64,000 nucleotides of DNA from Seriola aureovittata. Its lineage: Eukaryota > Chordata > Actinopteri > Carangiformes > Carangidae. A program made the position numbers and the translations under genes. The stretch spans positions 8,988,001 to 9,052,000 of the forward strand of contig NC_079368.1 in NCBI RefSeq assembly GCF_021018895.1. The letters are read 5' to 3'. This document shows, piece by piece, positions 39,547 through 51,600 of this stretch (position 1 is the first letter of the stretch; every line of letters starts with the position of its first letter). The notes beneath the pieces are model-generated. The model did not search any database. It was not told the DNA's origin and worked only from the letters and a program-made list of their open reading frames with translations.

Positions 39547-39687
39547 TCACTTGCGATCGTCGATGGTCTTAATGAATTCCACCGCCGCGGTGAACTGCAT
39601 CCACCAATAGCACTCCTCCCCACTCAGCCGGCTGGCGTAGAAATTATTGATGTACTGAACGGTGGACAGCAGGCAGGGCGGGTTTGC
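39547..39687 (-). CDS. gapvd1: gapvd1 terminal coding exon 26, VPS9 end (residues 1402-1447)
   Basis: Reads ANPPCLLSTVQYINNFYASR, then LSGEECYWWMQFTAAVEFIK, then TIDDRK and TGA at 39549-39547. Acceptor CTCCCCTCCAG. Tyr1428 matches the conserved catalytic-site Tyr of VPS9 domains. The C-terminus matches the family end exactly. Confidence 0.97.
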   Translation of the reverse strand, partial: ANPPCLLSTVQYINNFYASRLSGEECYWWMQFTAAVEFIKTIDDRK

Positions 39688-42600
39688 CTGGAGGGGAGGA
39701 GATGTGGGGATGGGCCCACATTAACCGCTGAAAGAACCTCACGCAACGCCGTACAGATTATAATCATAAATATGGAAATATGTAAAATATATCCACGCAG
39801 GTTAGCAGATAGCAGTCTTTATGGTGCACTGCAATTACAGTCGCTTTGTGAAAGCATTTCCTGATGACTATTTTCAATGGTTATTGACAAGAATTCAATA
39901 AGTGATCCATAATGAAGGTACAAATTCTTAGAAATTGAGGAGTTTGTTTAAGAAAATACAGCTGAGTAGCGAGTCTAATTTCAGTATGGAGGAATGAAGA
40001 AAGAACAGACTTACCCTTATGAGGACAAAGACAAGTACAGGGACAAAGTCATCTGCTCCAGGGACGGAGTCTTCATTGGCCAGACTGAGGAGGTTCATGA
40101 TGGTGGAACACATGCGCAGTATACACTGGACTTTGTCTCGTGGCGTCTTGTACGCATTGATGGTCCTGATCTCAGACTGTGCAGAGGGCCAGGGAGCCTC
40201 CTTCAAGTAAACCTGCAACCAGAAAAGTTCAACTACACTTTTTGAAGTTCTCTGAACTTACAAGTCTCTTCTTGAATGTCTCTTCTCATGTGTGTAAGTG
40301 AAAGAACATACCTCTGGGATTTGAAGAGCTTTATGAGTGGCCGTCACAACTTTTGAGAGCCGCTGGATGTGTTCATGGAAAAGTCTGTGTGAGACAAAAC
40401 AACTCAGTATATGACAACAGATAGAGCACACATTCTGTCCAATCCAGCAGTGCAGCTGTCCTGAAAACTTAATCTTAACCTTAATATTAAGCACTTTATT
40501 TTCAATGCATCTTCCAACCTTTTAAGCAGGTTACAGTAGAAATTAAGCTACCTGACTTGTTAGTTAATGTAGCTGAAATGAAGTTAAATTACATTTTTCC
40601 AGTCGTATAAAGAAGCAGATAAAGTGTCACACATCATAGCATCACAGCATATTCTGAATATATGACATGCTTTCAAATTACTTGCATACAAAGACAATTG
40701 TGGGGGCAAAACCTTTGTGAGGTGTGAAGGTGGGGAGTGTCCCATTCTGAAGCTATGTTAAAGTAAGGGCATTTTTACACCAGTACAAAAGCACTTCAAT
40801 GAATTTGCATAAATACACACATACATGAGAAAATACTTACTTACTCTTTTCTTACTTACACACAAGTCAAAAGAAAAGTAATACATGAGTGAGAGCTCAA
40901 ACCACCATCCACACAGAAAACACACTGGCTGCTTTATAACTCACATTTCACATTTATCCACCTCAGTACTTGTCCATTCTGCTGAGGTCCTCAACCAACA
41001 CAGACAATTAAAAAGAACTTTTTTTCACCACTAATGTACCGTATCAAAGTCTATATACTGTTATGACTAACATTATTTCCGGTGTTAAATGCCAGAACAG
41101 AGCTCTGCTGTCTCCACATTCTTTCACAGTTTTAAAGCCTCATAACACTAAAGCTCTTTTTTTTTTTTTTTTTGGAGCTGTAGACATTCCAGCTACTCAC
41201 TGGTCTCTGAGAATATCTCCATCCTGGTTGGGATAGAAGGCCAGCTTAAAGATGCGGTTCATAACGCTGCGCTCGATAGCCATCTGGGCATCCTGCAGCT
41301 GGTCCTCACTTGCATACTGCCAAATGGCATCACGGGCCATGGCACCGTACAAGTAGCGCAGAAAATCCTCCACTGCTGCCGTCTTGTCATCCGCCGCTGT
41401 GCACCCCTGGAAAGCTGGGGGGGGAATCAGCAGAAAATCACAGACTTAACACCAGAAAGGGATACATGCAGTAACCTTGTTTGTTGATTGCTTTTAAGTG
41501 AGGTAAGTTGAACTTGGAAGTGACATTGTGTATAACCACATCAAATACTTAAAAAAGGAGTTTAATGTTTAATATTATACAGGGGAATGCCTTGACATCA
41601 TTAAATGTACAGTTGCCTCTCTTTTGGTTGTGGAGTAATAGCAGCAAAAACATTAAAAATCATGTATAATATCCAAAAAATGGCAGACAATAGGATAATA
41701 GAGAGGTAAAAATGTACTTTGGAGGGTAGCAGCAAAGGCCAGCTGAAGAACAAACAAGTCAAGTAGGGATTAGTTAAAAGAAATATGAAAATGTAGACAT
41801 ACCCTTGATAAAGTCAAGCATCTTGGATTCCATGTGCTCAAGAAGGAGCCTCACACAGACAGTGGTGAAGTAGCGGTTCGCCACCTCCTTGTCTCTCAGC
41901 ACCCTCTGGAGGAGCCTCTCCAGATGGGCCTGAGAGGTCTGCAGGCCCTGACGACACCTGGTTAGATAAGCTATGTATGGTGCTCGCTTTCTAAAAGGAA
42001 ATACACAAAAGTTGTATCTTATTATTTATCACTCTCTGCGGTTCCCTGAAACAAGGTTATACACTGGACAAAGAAAAGATATCAGAATGAAAGACCCATG
42101 GGGTGCATTAAGTGAGCTCCCCTCGTCTCTCCAGGCCTCCAGATTTACCTGTAATCCTCCGCAATGGCAGCCAGCAGCTTCCTGCAGGTGCGTGCGTCGA
42201 AGCGGCTGACACAGCGCGTGGTCTCCTGGATCTGGGCCATCTGGTTCTTATCCTGGAGGTTGATGGCCTCTGCGAGCTGGACCTTGAGGAAGCAGACGAT
42301 CTCATTGTCTGAGAGAGAGAGAGGGGACGATAGGGAGACAGCATTAGACAACACTGCTCGCAGCTCACAAAGGAACGCCTGGTTGCTGTAATCTGATCAG
42401 GCTGCCGCCTCCACATGACAATGTGACTGATGGGCACAAAGATGGAGTCTTATGGTTTTACTGTTAACCATTTCACAGGAGGTCGCTTGACTCTGCCTGC
42501 TATTGTCGTGCCTTCAGGATGTGAAGGTGGTACCTTGCAGAACTGCTATGAGCAAAGCTAAACAGGTCAGTAATAGTTTTGTGCAGTGTCAGAACACTGG

Positions 42601-45600
42601 CATCTTTATGATCAAATGTTTGGCCAATATTAATCTATGTGGTTACACAAGTATTTTTAATATTTATCATGGTTTAATAATGTGATATTTAACTGACACC
42701 ATATGGGGATTCTATTTTAACAGCCCCCACTCTTTCAACCTTGCCCTAAACCTTGGAAAGTGAGTCAGACGGTGATGGTGGTACAGATTTGGTGTCTTGC
42801 TTAAGGACACTTTCAGCTAGTTGGATGTTTGCCAACATTAAAGGCTTGTACCCTGCTCCCTGTGGAGCTTTGTGACAAAGATACCTAAACTCTAATAGAT
42901 AAGACCAATTTTTTACAATAGCTCTAAATGAATACATCAAGTACTATAATTCTGCATAAAAGCTCAAGAACTCCTACCTTCAGGATCCATGTGGTCAGGC
43001 AGCCCATTTCGTGTGGTTGCAGGGGCCATGATGGGCAGAGCCACTGAGTCTGCAGAACACAATGCCAACCTCAACTTCTTCTTTGCATCACTGGTAGACA
43101 CAAACAAAAAAATAAATCGAATTAACAGTAATGGCTAAGCAATATCTGCTTAGAAAACGAGAGCATCTTGAGTGATTGTTGAGTGAGTTTTGTGGTTTCC
43201 TGCAAGGTTGTGAACGCCCGACCTGAAAGAGAACTTGGAGTCATGCTGCTGTGCCGTCTGGCTGGCTGAGTCTGGGAGGTCATCTGTGGAAATGTTCTGC
43301 AGAGTATCTTCTCTTGGAGAGTCATGCACGCTGTCTTCAACACAGAGATCTGTGAAAATATCCAAAAATACAAAATTAAAATCTTTAACCGTAATGCAAG
43401 TGTGTGTAATATTCATGTGCATGTGTTGTTTTTTTTTTTACTGACCTCCTGTACCATCATAGGAAGCTCCAGCTGCAGCTCCATCACTCGGGCTGGGCCT
43501 CTTGATGTTCCTATACTTGTCCAGGATGTCTTCAGCTGCCTGCGCTTGACTGCTGTGTCTGGGCAATGGGTCTTCTGACAAACCCACCAACAAACAGGTT
43601 GCATTAAAATGAAACCCAAAACGGTGGATTTGTTTCAGCTCGTCAGGAGTGAAATTAAACCAAACCGGGACTAACCTTGTGGGATACGCTCCTGGGAAAT
43701 GTCATCTTTCTCCTGTTTGTCCCTTTTCCTAAATGCTGCGATTGGAGCTGTGGAGGAGAGACATGTGATGATTGACTTGGGGCAGTGACACCACTTCCAC
43801 TATCACTGGATGACAGGCTGATCATGAGTCAGCTGTTGACAGCCACTTTAAATCTTTGGTATTTTTTCATGGGTTTTATTGAGACTAAAAATCTCAATGT
43901 GGGATGTATGGTATCATACAGGAGGCAAAAAAGTCTAGTCGCAGAACTTTACTGAGAAAAAAGCAAAAAAATATTGAAATGGTGAATTAAACCAGAATAT
44001 CACAAAGGTCCACTGTAACTCATTATAAAAAGTCCAGTCAATACAGATGTAAATAATCCTACTGATGCTCATCCTGTTAACACGAGGGTGAAAACAGGAC
44101 AAACAAGACAGACACAGAGTCTACAATTTGATGACACACACAGGGAACATTGGGTGGAGTATCTACACTGATATTCTGTATTATCCATACAGTAAAATGG
44201 TAACGTACTGTAGCAAAAAAAGAAAAAAAAAAGGAAAGGGTGATTAAAACGGATGCATGGATGAGGAGTGTGGGCGCGTGAACTCAGGCTACACCATGTC
44301 ACATCACAGCTCTAAAGCTCTAAGGCGACATCTACAAAGCAGCATGGGCACGCAGCCGCTGGCTCCGGCAGGAAAGCTAGCTCAATGATGACAGCATGGA
44401 AGCGTTACCTGGGACATCACTCTCAGCCGTCCAATACAGCACTGTGAGGAACACAACAGACAGGGTTGGCCTTTCACACACAGGCTGCCGCTCTGCGGGA
44501 CAACTGACTGTGCGTCACCATGCAGAGCAACAGAACAAACACAATGGACTCTACAGAGGTTTGGCGGGAGATTGGTGGTCTAAGCTTCACGGTTCTCTAC
44601 TTTACCGTGTGCACACCGTCCTCCATTTTATGAATATCAATTTAATGTTTACTTAAGAAAACATCATTATCTCAAAGAGTAATAAGCAGTCATTCCGTGT
44701 GGGCACAGCTCATTATTTCCCAGACAGATGTATGAGAGATGGTTGTAGAGGGGAACTGCAACAAGAGATGTGTCATCTATCAGTGCTGATGACAGAGAGG
44801 TCTATCTAATGACCATTAGCCGCTGGCTGACAGCACTGCTGGGAGGGCTACAGCCAAACAATCTACACAGCTAAAGCTCCTCTGATGACTGATTAGCTTT
44901 GAAAAGTCTATATAAATCTGCAGCCAGTGAGACGTGAGAGAAAAAGGACTGGACACGTCTCTGGAGTAACTTCAAACAACAAGAAACATCATTTTCCAAC
45001 TGGAACATCAGCAATGGAGTGGACAACATGGATCATCATTCTCTTTCTCATATTATAAATTGGTTTTCGCTCTGCTCTTTAAAGTGTGATATTTCCTGTC
45101 AGTTGTGATTAAGAGAACTTTTTTTCCCCAACAACAAAACATAAAATGAGCGCTGCAATCAAACTGATCACTTTTAAATGTACAAAACTTCATTTTTCAG
45201 TTTAGAAGAGACAACATGTTCAAAATGACCAAATGGCCTGTTTGCTTACCTTTGGGAATGGCTGAAACAAAACGTTTCTTCCACCATGGTCTGTTGCGAT
45301 CAGACTTCTCGTCATCACTGTCTTTCCTGTCCTCAGCCTTTGAATGGAAATAAACATATCACAACTGGGCATGCTGGTACTTTATCAAATAAAACAAGTG
45401 AAACCAACTAAGAGACAAACAATTTTTAAGCTGCTTTTAAGTTTAATTTCTCAATATCACAACTGCCTATGGCGTTAACCCAGAGCACTACTGCAGCTGG
45501 TTACCTCTCCTTTCAGAGAGTCCTTGCTGGGGGATGAGGAGGGTCCTAAGGCGAAGGCCCCAGCAGGGTCGCGCTCTTCAACTGCTACCCGCCGGTTAAG

Positions 45601-48600
45601 GCCAGGGTCACTTGTGGGCCTGCGGCCTGGGCACACGATGTCAGAGCTGCGGCTGCGGACCAGCCTGTCAGGGAAGGAGTGGCGCTGCTTGGTGTGCTCC
45701 AGCTCAGCCTGGGCCAGGCAGTGAGGTGTGAAGAGAGAGTGGCGCATCTCTTGCCCCAGGGCACTGGCTTCTGGGATAGGAGGGTCGGGTGGAGGGTGAG
45801 GGGGCCGGGCATAGTGCACTTTGGGCCTCACTATTGTACCAGTGGAGGAGCCTGAGGTTATAAAAGACATATATAAATATATATATAAAAACAAAATTAA
45901 ATGAATGAATTTTGACAATATTTAAATACCGCTGTACACTTTGTATTAATACTTTTCATAACAGTCTCTTTAACATTCTATGGCTCATTAAACAGCCCAC
46001 TGCAAAGACTTTCTGAAGATTGAGTGAATTTTTTCTAAGTAATTACTTGTATTAAACTGCATTTAAAACTGTTTATATATTACTGAAATTCTACCAGTAG
46101 ATTTATTCCGAGGTGTTACGAGGTGCACAGGTGTTGGTCTGTACCGTAACACCTCACGTAATATAACTAGAATTACCACCTCAGGGCTGTGTGCCTCTGA
46201 CAACGAAAAAGCTGCAAACTCAAAAAACCCATCTTCAACCTGGCAGCACAGAAGATCTATACAATTACCACAGTTTCATAATGAGCCCCCGAGATTACCA
46301 TCACCAACTCAGTATCTGACCAAAAGTGAAATGTACTTTTTTGCAAAGGATTATGTCACAGTTGACCTTTGACCATTTGGCTATAAAATGTCATCACTTC
46401 ATCATTTTATCCTTTGACCACCAAAATCTTATTAGTTCATCCTTGAAACCAAGTGAACATTTGTGCCATATTTGAAGCAATTCCCTCAAGGCATTCCTGA
46501 GATATCGCATTCATGAGAATGGGATGGACTGACAGACTCATGGACAGACGGACAGACAACCTGAAAACACAGTGTCTCCGGCCATGGCTGTGTCCGGCCA
46601 CTGCTGTCGCCGGCGCTGAGGCATAATAAAACCAGCGGAAAAAAACACCTCGAAAGTGGGGGAGAGTGCTAAAGAGAGATGTTAGTGGGAGATGAGCCCT
46701 AGGTGTAGGTAGGCCACCTGTTCCAAGGGTAGACTCTCTCTCCTGAAAAGCTTCCAATGGCAGACTCGTGCCATGAGCACAGTGGGACAAGGGGACAGTG
46801 CCAAAGAGCCTGGGGTGAGGTCTCTCAACCTGTCATCCCTTCACCTTGCCACAGACACACAGTCACCACCATTCCTCTCGCAAACATTTTCCACCTGCAC
46901 TACAAACAAAACGCACAGAAGCAGGAACAAAGACTGCTAAGAATAATCTGGGATACTAAATGAGCCAAATGAAGTGACATTTCACTTGCACTTTCAAGCT
47001 TAGGTAAGTAAGGCTCGTTTGCGGGGTACAGACACTCTTTTGGTTAATTTCGCAAAGCTCAAGCTGTTCTGTGTATCCATGACATTAGGGTGGGAATTTA
47101 ATGATATTCATTTCTAGCTCTGATTGGCTGTAGAGCATTCTGGGAGTGCCAATTACCTTCACCAGAGGAGAGGGGATCGAACATGGCCAGTAAGGAATCG
47201 GCCTGGGAGGGTGGAGATGTCAGATGGTGTGCTCCTGTAAAAACACAAGAGGATATGAGACAATTAACAGCGTTTACTAAATCAGCTGCTAATATGCAAA
47301 AGCACATTGCTGTTAGTTTAAAAAATGGCTTATAACGCAAAGTGAAAAAGATAATAGCCTTGTCTCCAAACATGATTCCCCAGCCAGGCTAACAAAGAAC
47401 AGTTAACTTGCCAGTATAACTTTAACAACTACAAGTGTAGTGAGTGAAACAGTGATTTAGCTTGGTGGCAGCTGTAGAAGTGACAGGGACTAATAGCTCT
47501 GGCCGACGCTGTTTTGAGCAGATAGACACTGGACTGATGGCTTAGCTAGCCTAGCGGGGATGTGACACTCTCCTACCGTGGCCTGACTCCTCCCCATCTG
47601 GACTGGTCACAGAGTCCTTCCCTCCAAAGTCTGAGCTGCACTCTGACCGCAGGTCCTCGATCTTGTTGGGGATGTCTTCTGAGGTTGCACTGATACCTGC
47701 AGGACAGAAAAACAAACAACCTCAAAATGAGTTTTGTTGACATTCAGGACAAAAGCAACTCAGTATCACTTTTACAGTGAGATGTTTCTGCAGTCAGGAT
47801 AGAAAATGTGCATGTTCAATGTTTCTCAAACAAAAGAGGATATTTTTTTCTTTAGACTCTGCTGTATAGTAGCTCTCAGATGGGAACCCAGTGGGAACTC
47901 TAAATTGGTAGCGTAAGCTCCCATGGGTTAGGGGAAAGACACAGAAAAGAGTGATCATCAGACACAGACTATCCATCGGCTGGATCCCAAGGGACATTTT
48001 CCTGTGAGCTGAGCCAGGAACGTCACCGCTGGCTTCTTAATCTAGGATACTGCTTCATGCATGTCAACATGGCATGTCCACCTGAGCCCATGGAAAAGAC
48101 AACCAGCATTAACCTCTGTGTCATACAGAAAAATTCCCACTGACCCCAGTACACTGGTTAACAACCCTCCCAGCGACATGACCGCTCTGTACAGAAACAA
48201 GGAGTTGTAGTCCATTTATTTAACCTGAATTTAACAATGGAGGTAAGTTAATGAGTTTTCAACTTATAAAAGACAAAAGGACTACAGAGTAAAAAACAAA
48301 AGTGCAACTGATTGTTTTAGAGCGAAAACATAGACAGAGCAGTATTGAGGGAGGGGAGAGATGGGATAGTTAGATTTATACCTGAGACAACACTGAGGCC
48401 TGGTGTGCTTGGTCTCGAGCTGACCTCTCTGACCTCTGTGTCATCTGAGGTGCTGCCGACCCCTGAGCAGCTCTCCAGCTCCTGCAGACGTTCCTCCTGC
48501 TTCAGGTCTGGGGCCTCTGCAAACAAACCCAAAAAGGAAAAAATTTGATCTTTAGAAAAACAGACATCCGAGACACCATGTGCACTTTCCTCACTTGAAG

Positions 48601-51600
48601 TGTAGATAAAGTACCATTTAAAAAGAAGCTCATAATCCACCATACTCGTGGCAGTTTGCTACAGATGATGACCATTCTTACTCCAGCCCCTCCTCTGTTA
48701 CGATTATTGGGAAACCAAGTGCACACATATGCATGAAATCAAACAAAGCATACATTACCATGTCTTAAAACTGCCAAACCAAACCATAAAGCTAGTGCGG
48801 CCAATTCTTTGGCTACCCAATGGAGCTGTTGGGTCGAACCCAGAGGCTCCATACTAACAGCAGTACTCATTTGCATGCTCGTTAGTAATAATGTGTTGGT
48901 GAAGTGCTCTTCAGAGTGTAGTTTTCTGCTGCCTAGCCATGAAACAAGCGCTGTACTCGAAGCAAGCCTCCGATCACGCTATTACTGAGCAGAACAGGGG
49001 CAGCAAACGGAACAAAAAGCAATCAAGACACTCATGCATGTCATTTCTGCACTGCACATATTGAAATGGTGTACTACTTCAATTAACATAAGGCCCAGGC
49101 TTTTCAAAGAAACACTTAACGCTGTTAATAAAGCACTCTACCGATTTTCACAAAACACTGGTTTTCAAAAGGGGGACTTCAGCACGTAATCTCTCATTAA
49201 TAAAAGGTTTGGACTGAATGCTCAGTTTACAAGAACAGACAAAGTATACTCTGCTTTTTTTTATACTGTAACACTGTAATTGCATTTGCAGTGACACAAT
49301 TAGACAAGTAATGCCTTGACTGATTACTGCCATAACAAACAAAACGTACACAATACAATGTAGTGCAATGCAATGCAAAGTCTAGCCAAATAAAAAAAAA
49401 AAAACTGACACCATGTAAAGTGACTGAGGACAGCTGCTTTCCTTGTGATTCCCTCCCCACTGCTCCACCACAGGTGCAAACACACCTGGTGGTCCCTCTA
49501 AGGAAACCCTGAGCTGCCTTTTACTGGCACAGGCAGATCTGCCCTGAAAGACAGGCACACAGTGCACACAAATATGACGACAGATGTATGCACACATTTT
49601 TGGTATGGAATGCAGTGCAAATACACCTGGTGTCCCAACCCCCGCTTTATTGAACAAACATAAATATGCATGTATGCATACACACATGTGCATGCAAACA
49701 AACATGGGAATGAAGTGCAAGAATCAAGACAACAACCAAACCAAAAGAACAGTCAAATGGTGTCTGCATCAGCAGAATAAAACTGCCTCCCCACCTGAGT
49801 CACTGGGCAGAACCTCCACGCTCCAGGCCTCGCTCGTGGTCTCAGAGATGGTGGAGCCATAGGGGTCCAGCAGCACTGAACCTGAGCCAGGAAGACACAG
49901 CAGGCTGCCGAGCATGTTCTCCGCAGCTGCCCCTGAAACATAGACAAAGGGTTAAACTTACAGCGGCATGAAAGAACTTTTTTTCATCTGGAAAAGCGTC
50001 AGACCAGCAAAAAGTCACCTCTGTAGTGGCAAAGTCATCTTGAAGGCACCTTTTAGTCCTTTTCTAAGCATCTACAGTGTGTGTTGTTACTGCAATGCTG
50101 ATGATTCATATTCTGTAATTAGTTCTAATAAATTATTCAGAACTTAAATATGAGCAATGTGTGAACTTGAGGATGCTATTTCAGAAAAAGATGCCTTTGA
50201 TGAGAGGTTGAAATTTTGGAGTTACATGCATGTTCATATTTAACGCTCTGTTTCATTTGCAGGGCTGCAACTAATGGCGACTTTCATTATCAGCTAATTT
50301 GACAGCTGTTTTTTTCCTCATCTAATCATTTTTTCTATAGAATGATGAAAAATAGCAAAGTGACATCTTCAGAAAGTATCAAATCCTCACCACATTCAGT
50401 ACATGATCGTTTTTGCACATTTTTGCTTGTTGAATGACTGTTGAATTACTAATTAATTAATTCCTTTCGATCAGTTTTAGCACAATATGGAACTTATATT
50501 AGTTTTATGTGTTATATCTTAATTAAAAATTAAACTGTTACATCAGTTTTAGGCCTTCATGTCTGACTTTCAAACAACACTGTGAAAAGGTCAGAGATCA
50601 GCAAAAATACTAAATGGTGTCTCGGTGTTGTGAGGATGGGGTTTCAGAGACAGTGAGCTTTGCATACAGAAATGCAGCAAGTTGGAGGTCACATGCATTT
50701 CATGCTGGGACCCACAGGCACATATACCACTGTGCCAAAGGTCAGGGGTTAATGGTAATATCTCACCCTGCTCTGGCCTCCGGGGCCATGACTTTGATCT
50801 GTTGATTAAGCCAAGCATTACTCACGACCAAATTACTGAATCGCTCACCCTCCCCCAAAGTCCTCAGCACAGTGTCCCTCTATCTCCACTTAGGAAGTTG
50901 TGGCTTAACAAGGCAGAAGAATGTGGAGGAGTGGGAAAAGAGCTAGCAGGTGTGAGTGGGAATCTGTGGCCAAGGCTCAGGACCAAAAAGTCGACCTGTG
51001 GCAGCCACACCCCCTGGTACATCATGCTTCCACTTCATGGCACACACACGCCATGAGCACACACGCATGCCAGCACCCAGGCAACAGTGTGTACTGATGT
51101 TGGCGGGGGCAGGGCTCTCATTGGCGGTGGGAGAGCTCTATCCCGCTGTCCATGTTTACAGTCTTCAAGGTAGGGGCGCAGAGCACTTGTCTTTCAGGTG
51201 GATGATTAAATGAGTGGCACAACAAGAAGTGAAACAATTAGAATTTCTGCCTCATTATCATGGTAATCTTATCAGTGGGATAATGAGGTATTAATGGATA
51301 TTTAATGTGCATCTCATAACCCAATCCCTTGGAGAAAACACATAAGGAAATCGCTGTAAATTCACTTAATGATGGAAAAGTCCCCCAACGCCATATTCCG
51401 AAGAATGAAAAATGGTGGATGCAAATGAGAAGGAACCAAGGTCAATAAGACTGCAGGGACTGAATGAATGTCAGAGAGAGAGAGGGATAGAGAGAGAGAC
51501 AGAAAGAGAGAGAGACGGGCAGGGGAATGGCTGTGAGGAAAAAGACTGAGGGAGAGGATACAGAGAGAAGGGAGTGTGAATAAAGTGAAGACTCAAATGT

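Noticed and set aside
45524..45812. Open frames on other frames and strand over gapvd1 exon 15
   Set aside because: GC-rich shadows of the real exon, which is fixed by family similarity and phase-consistent splice sites.
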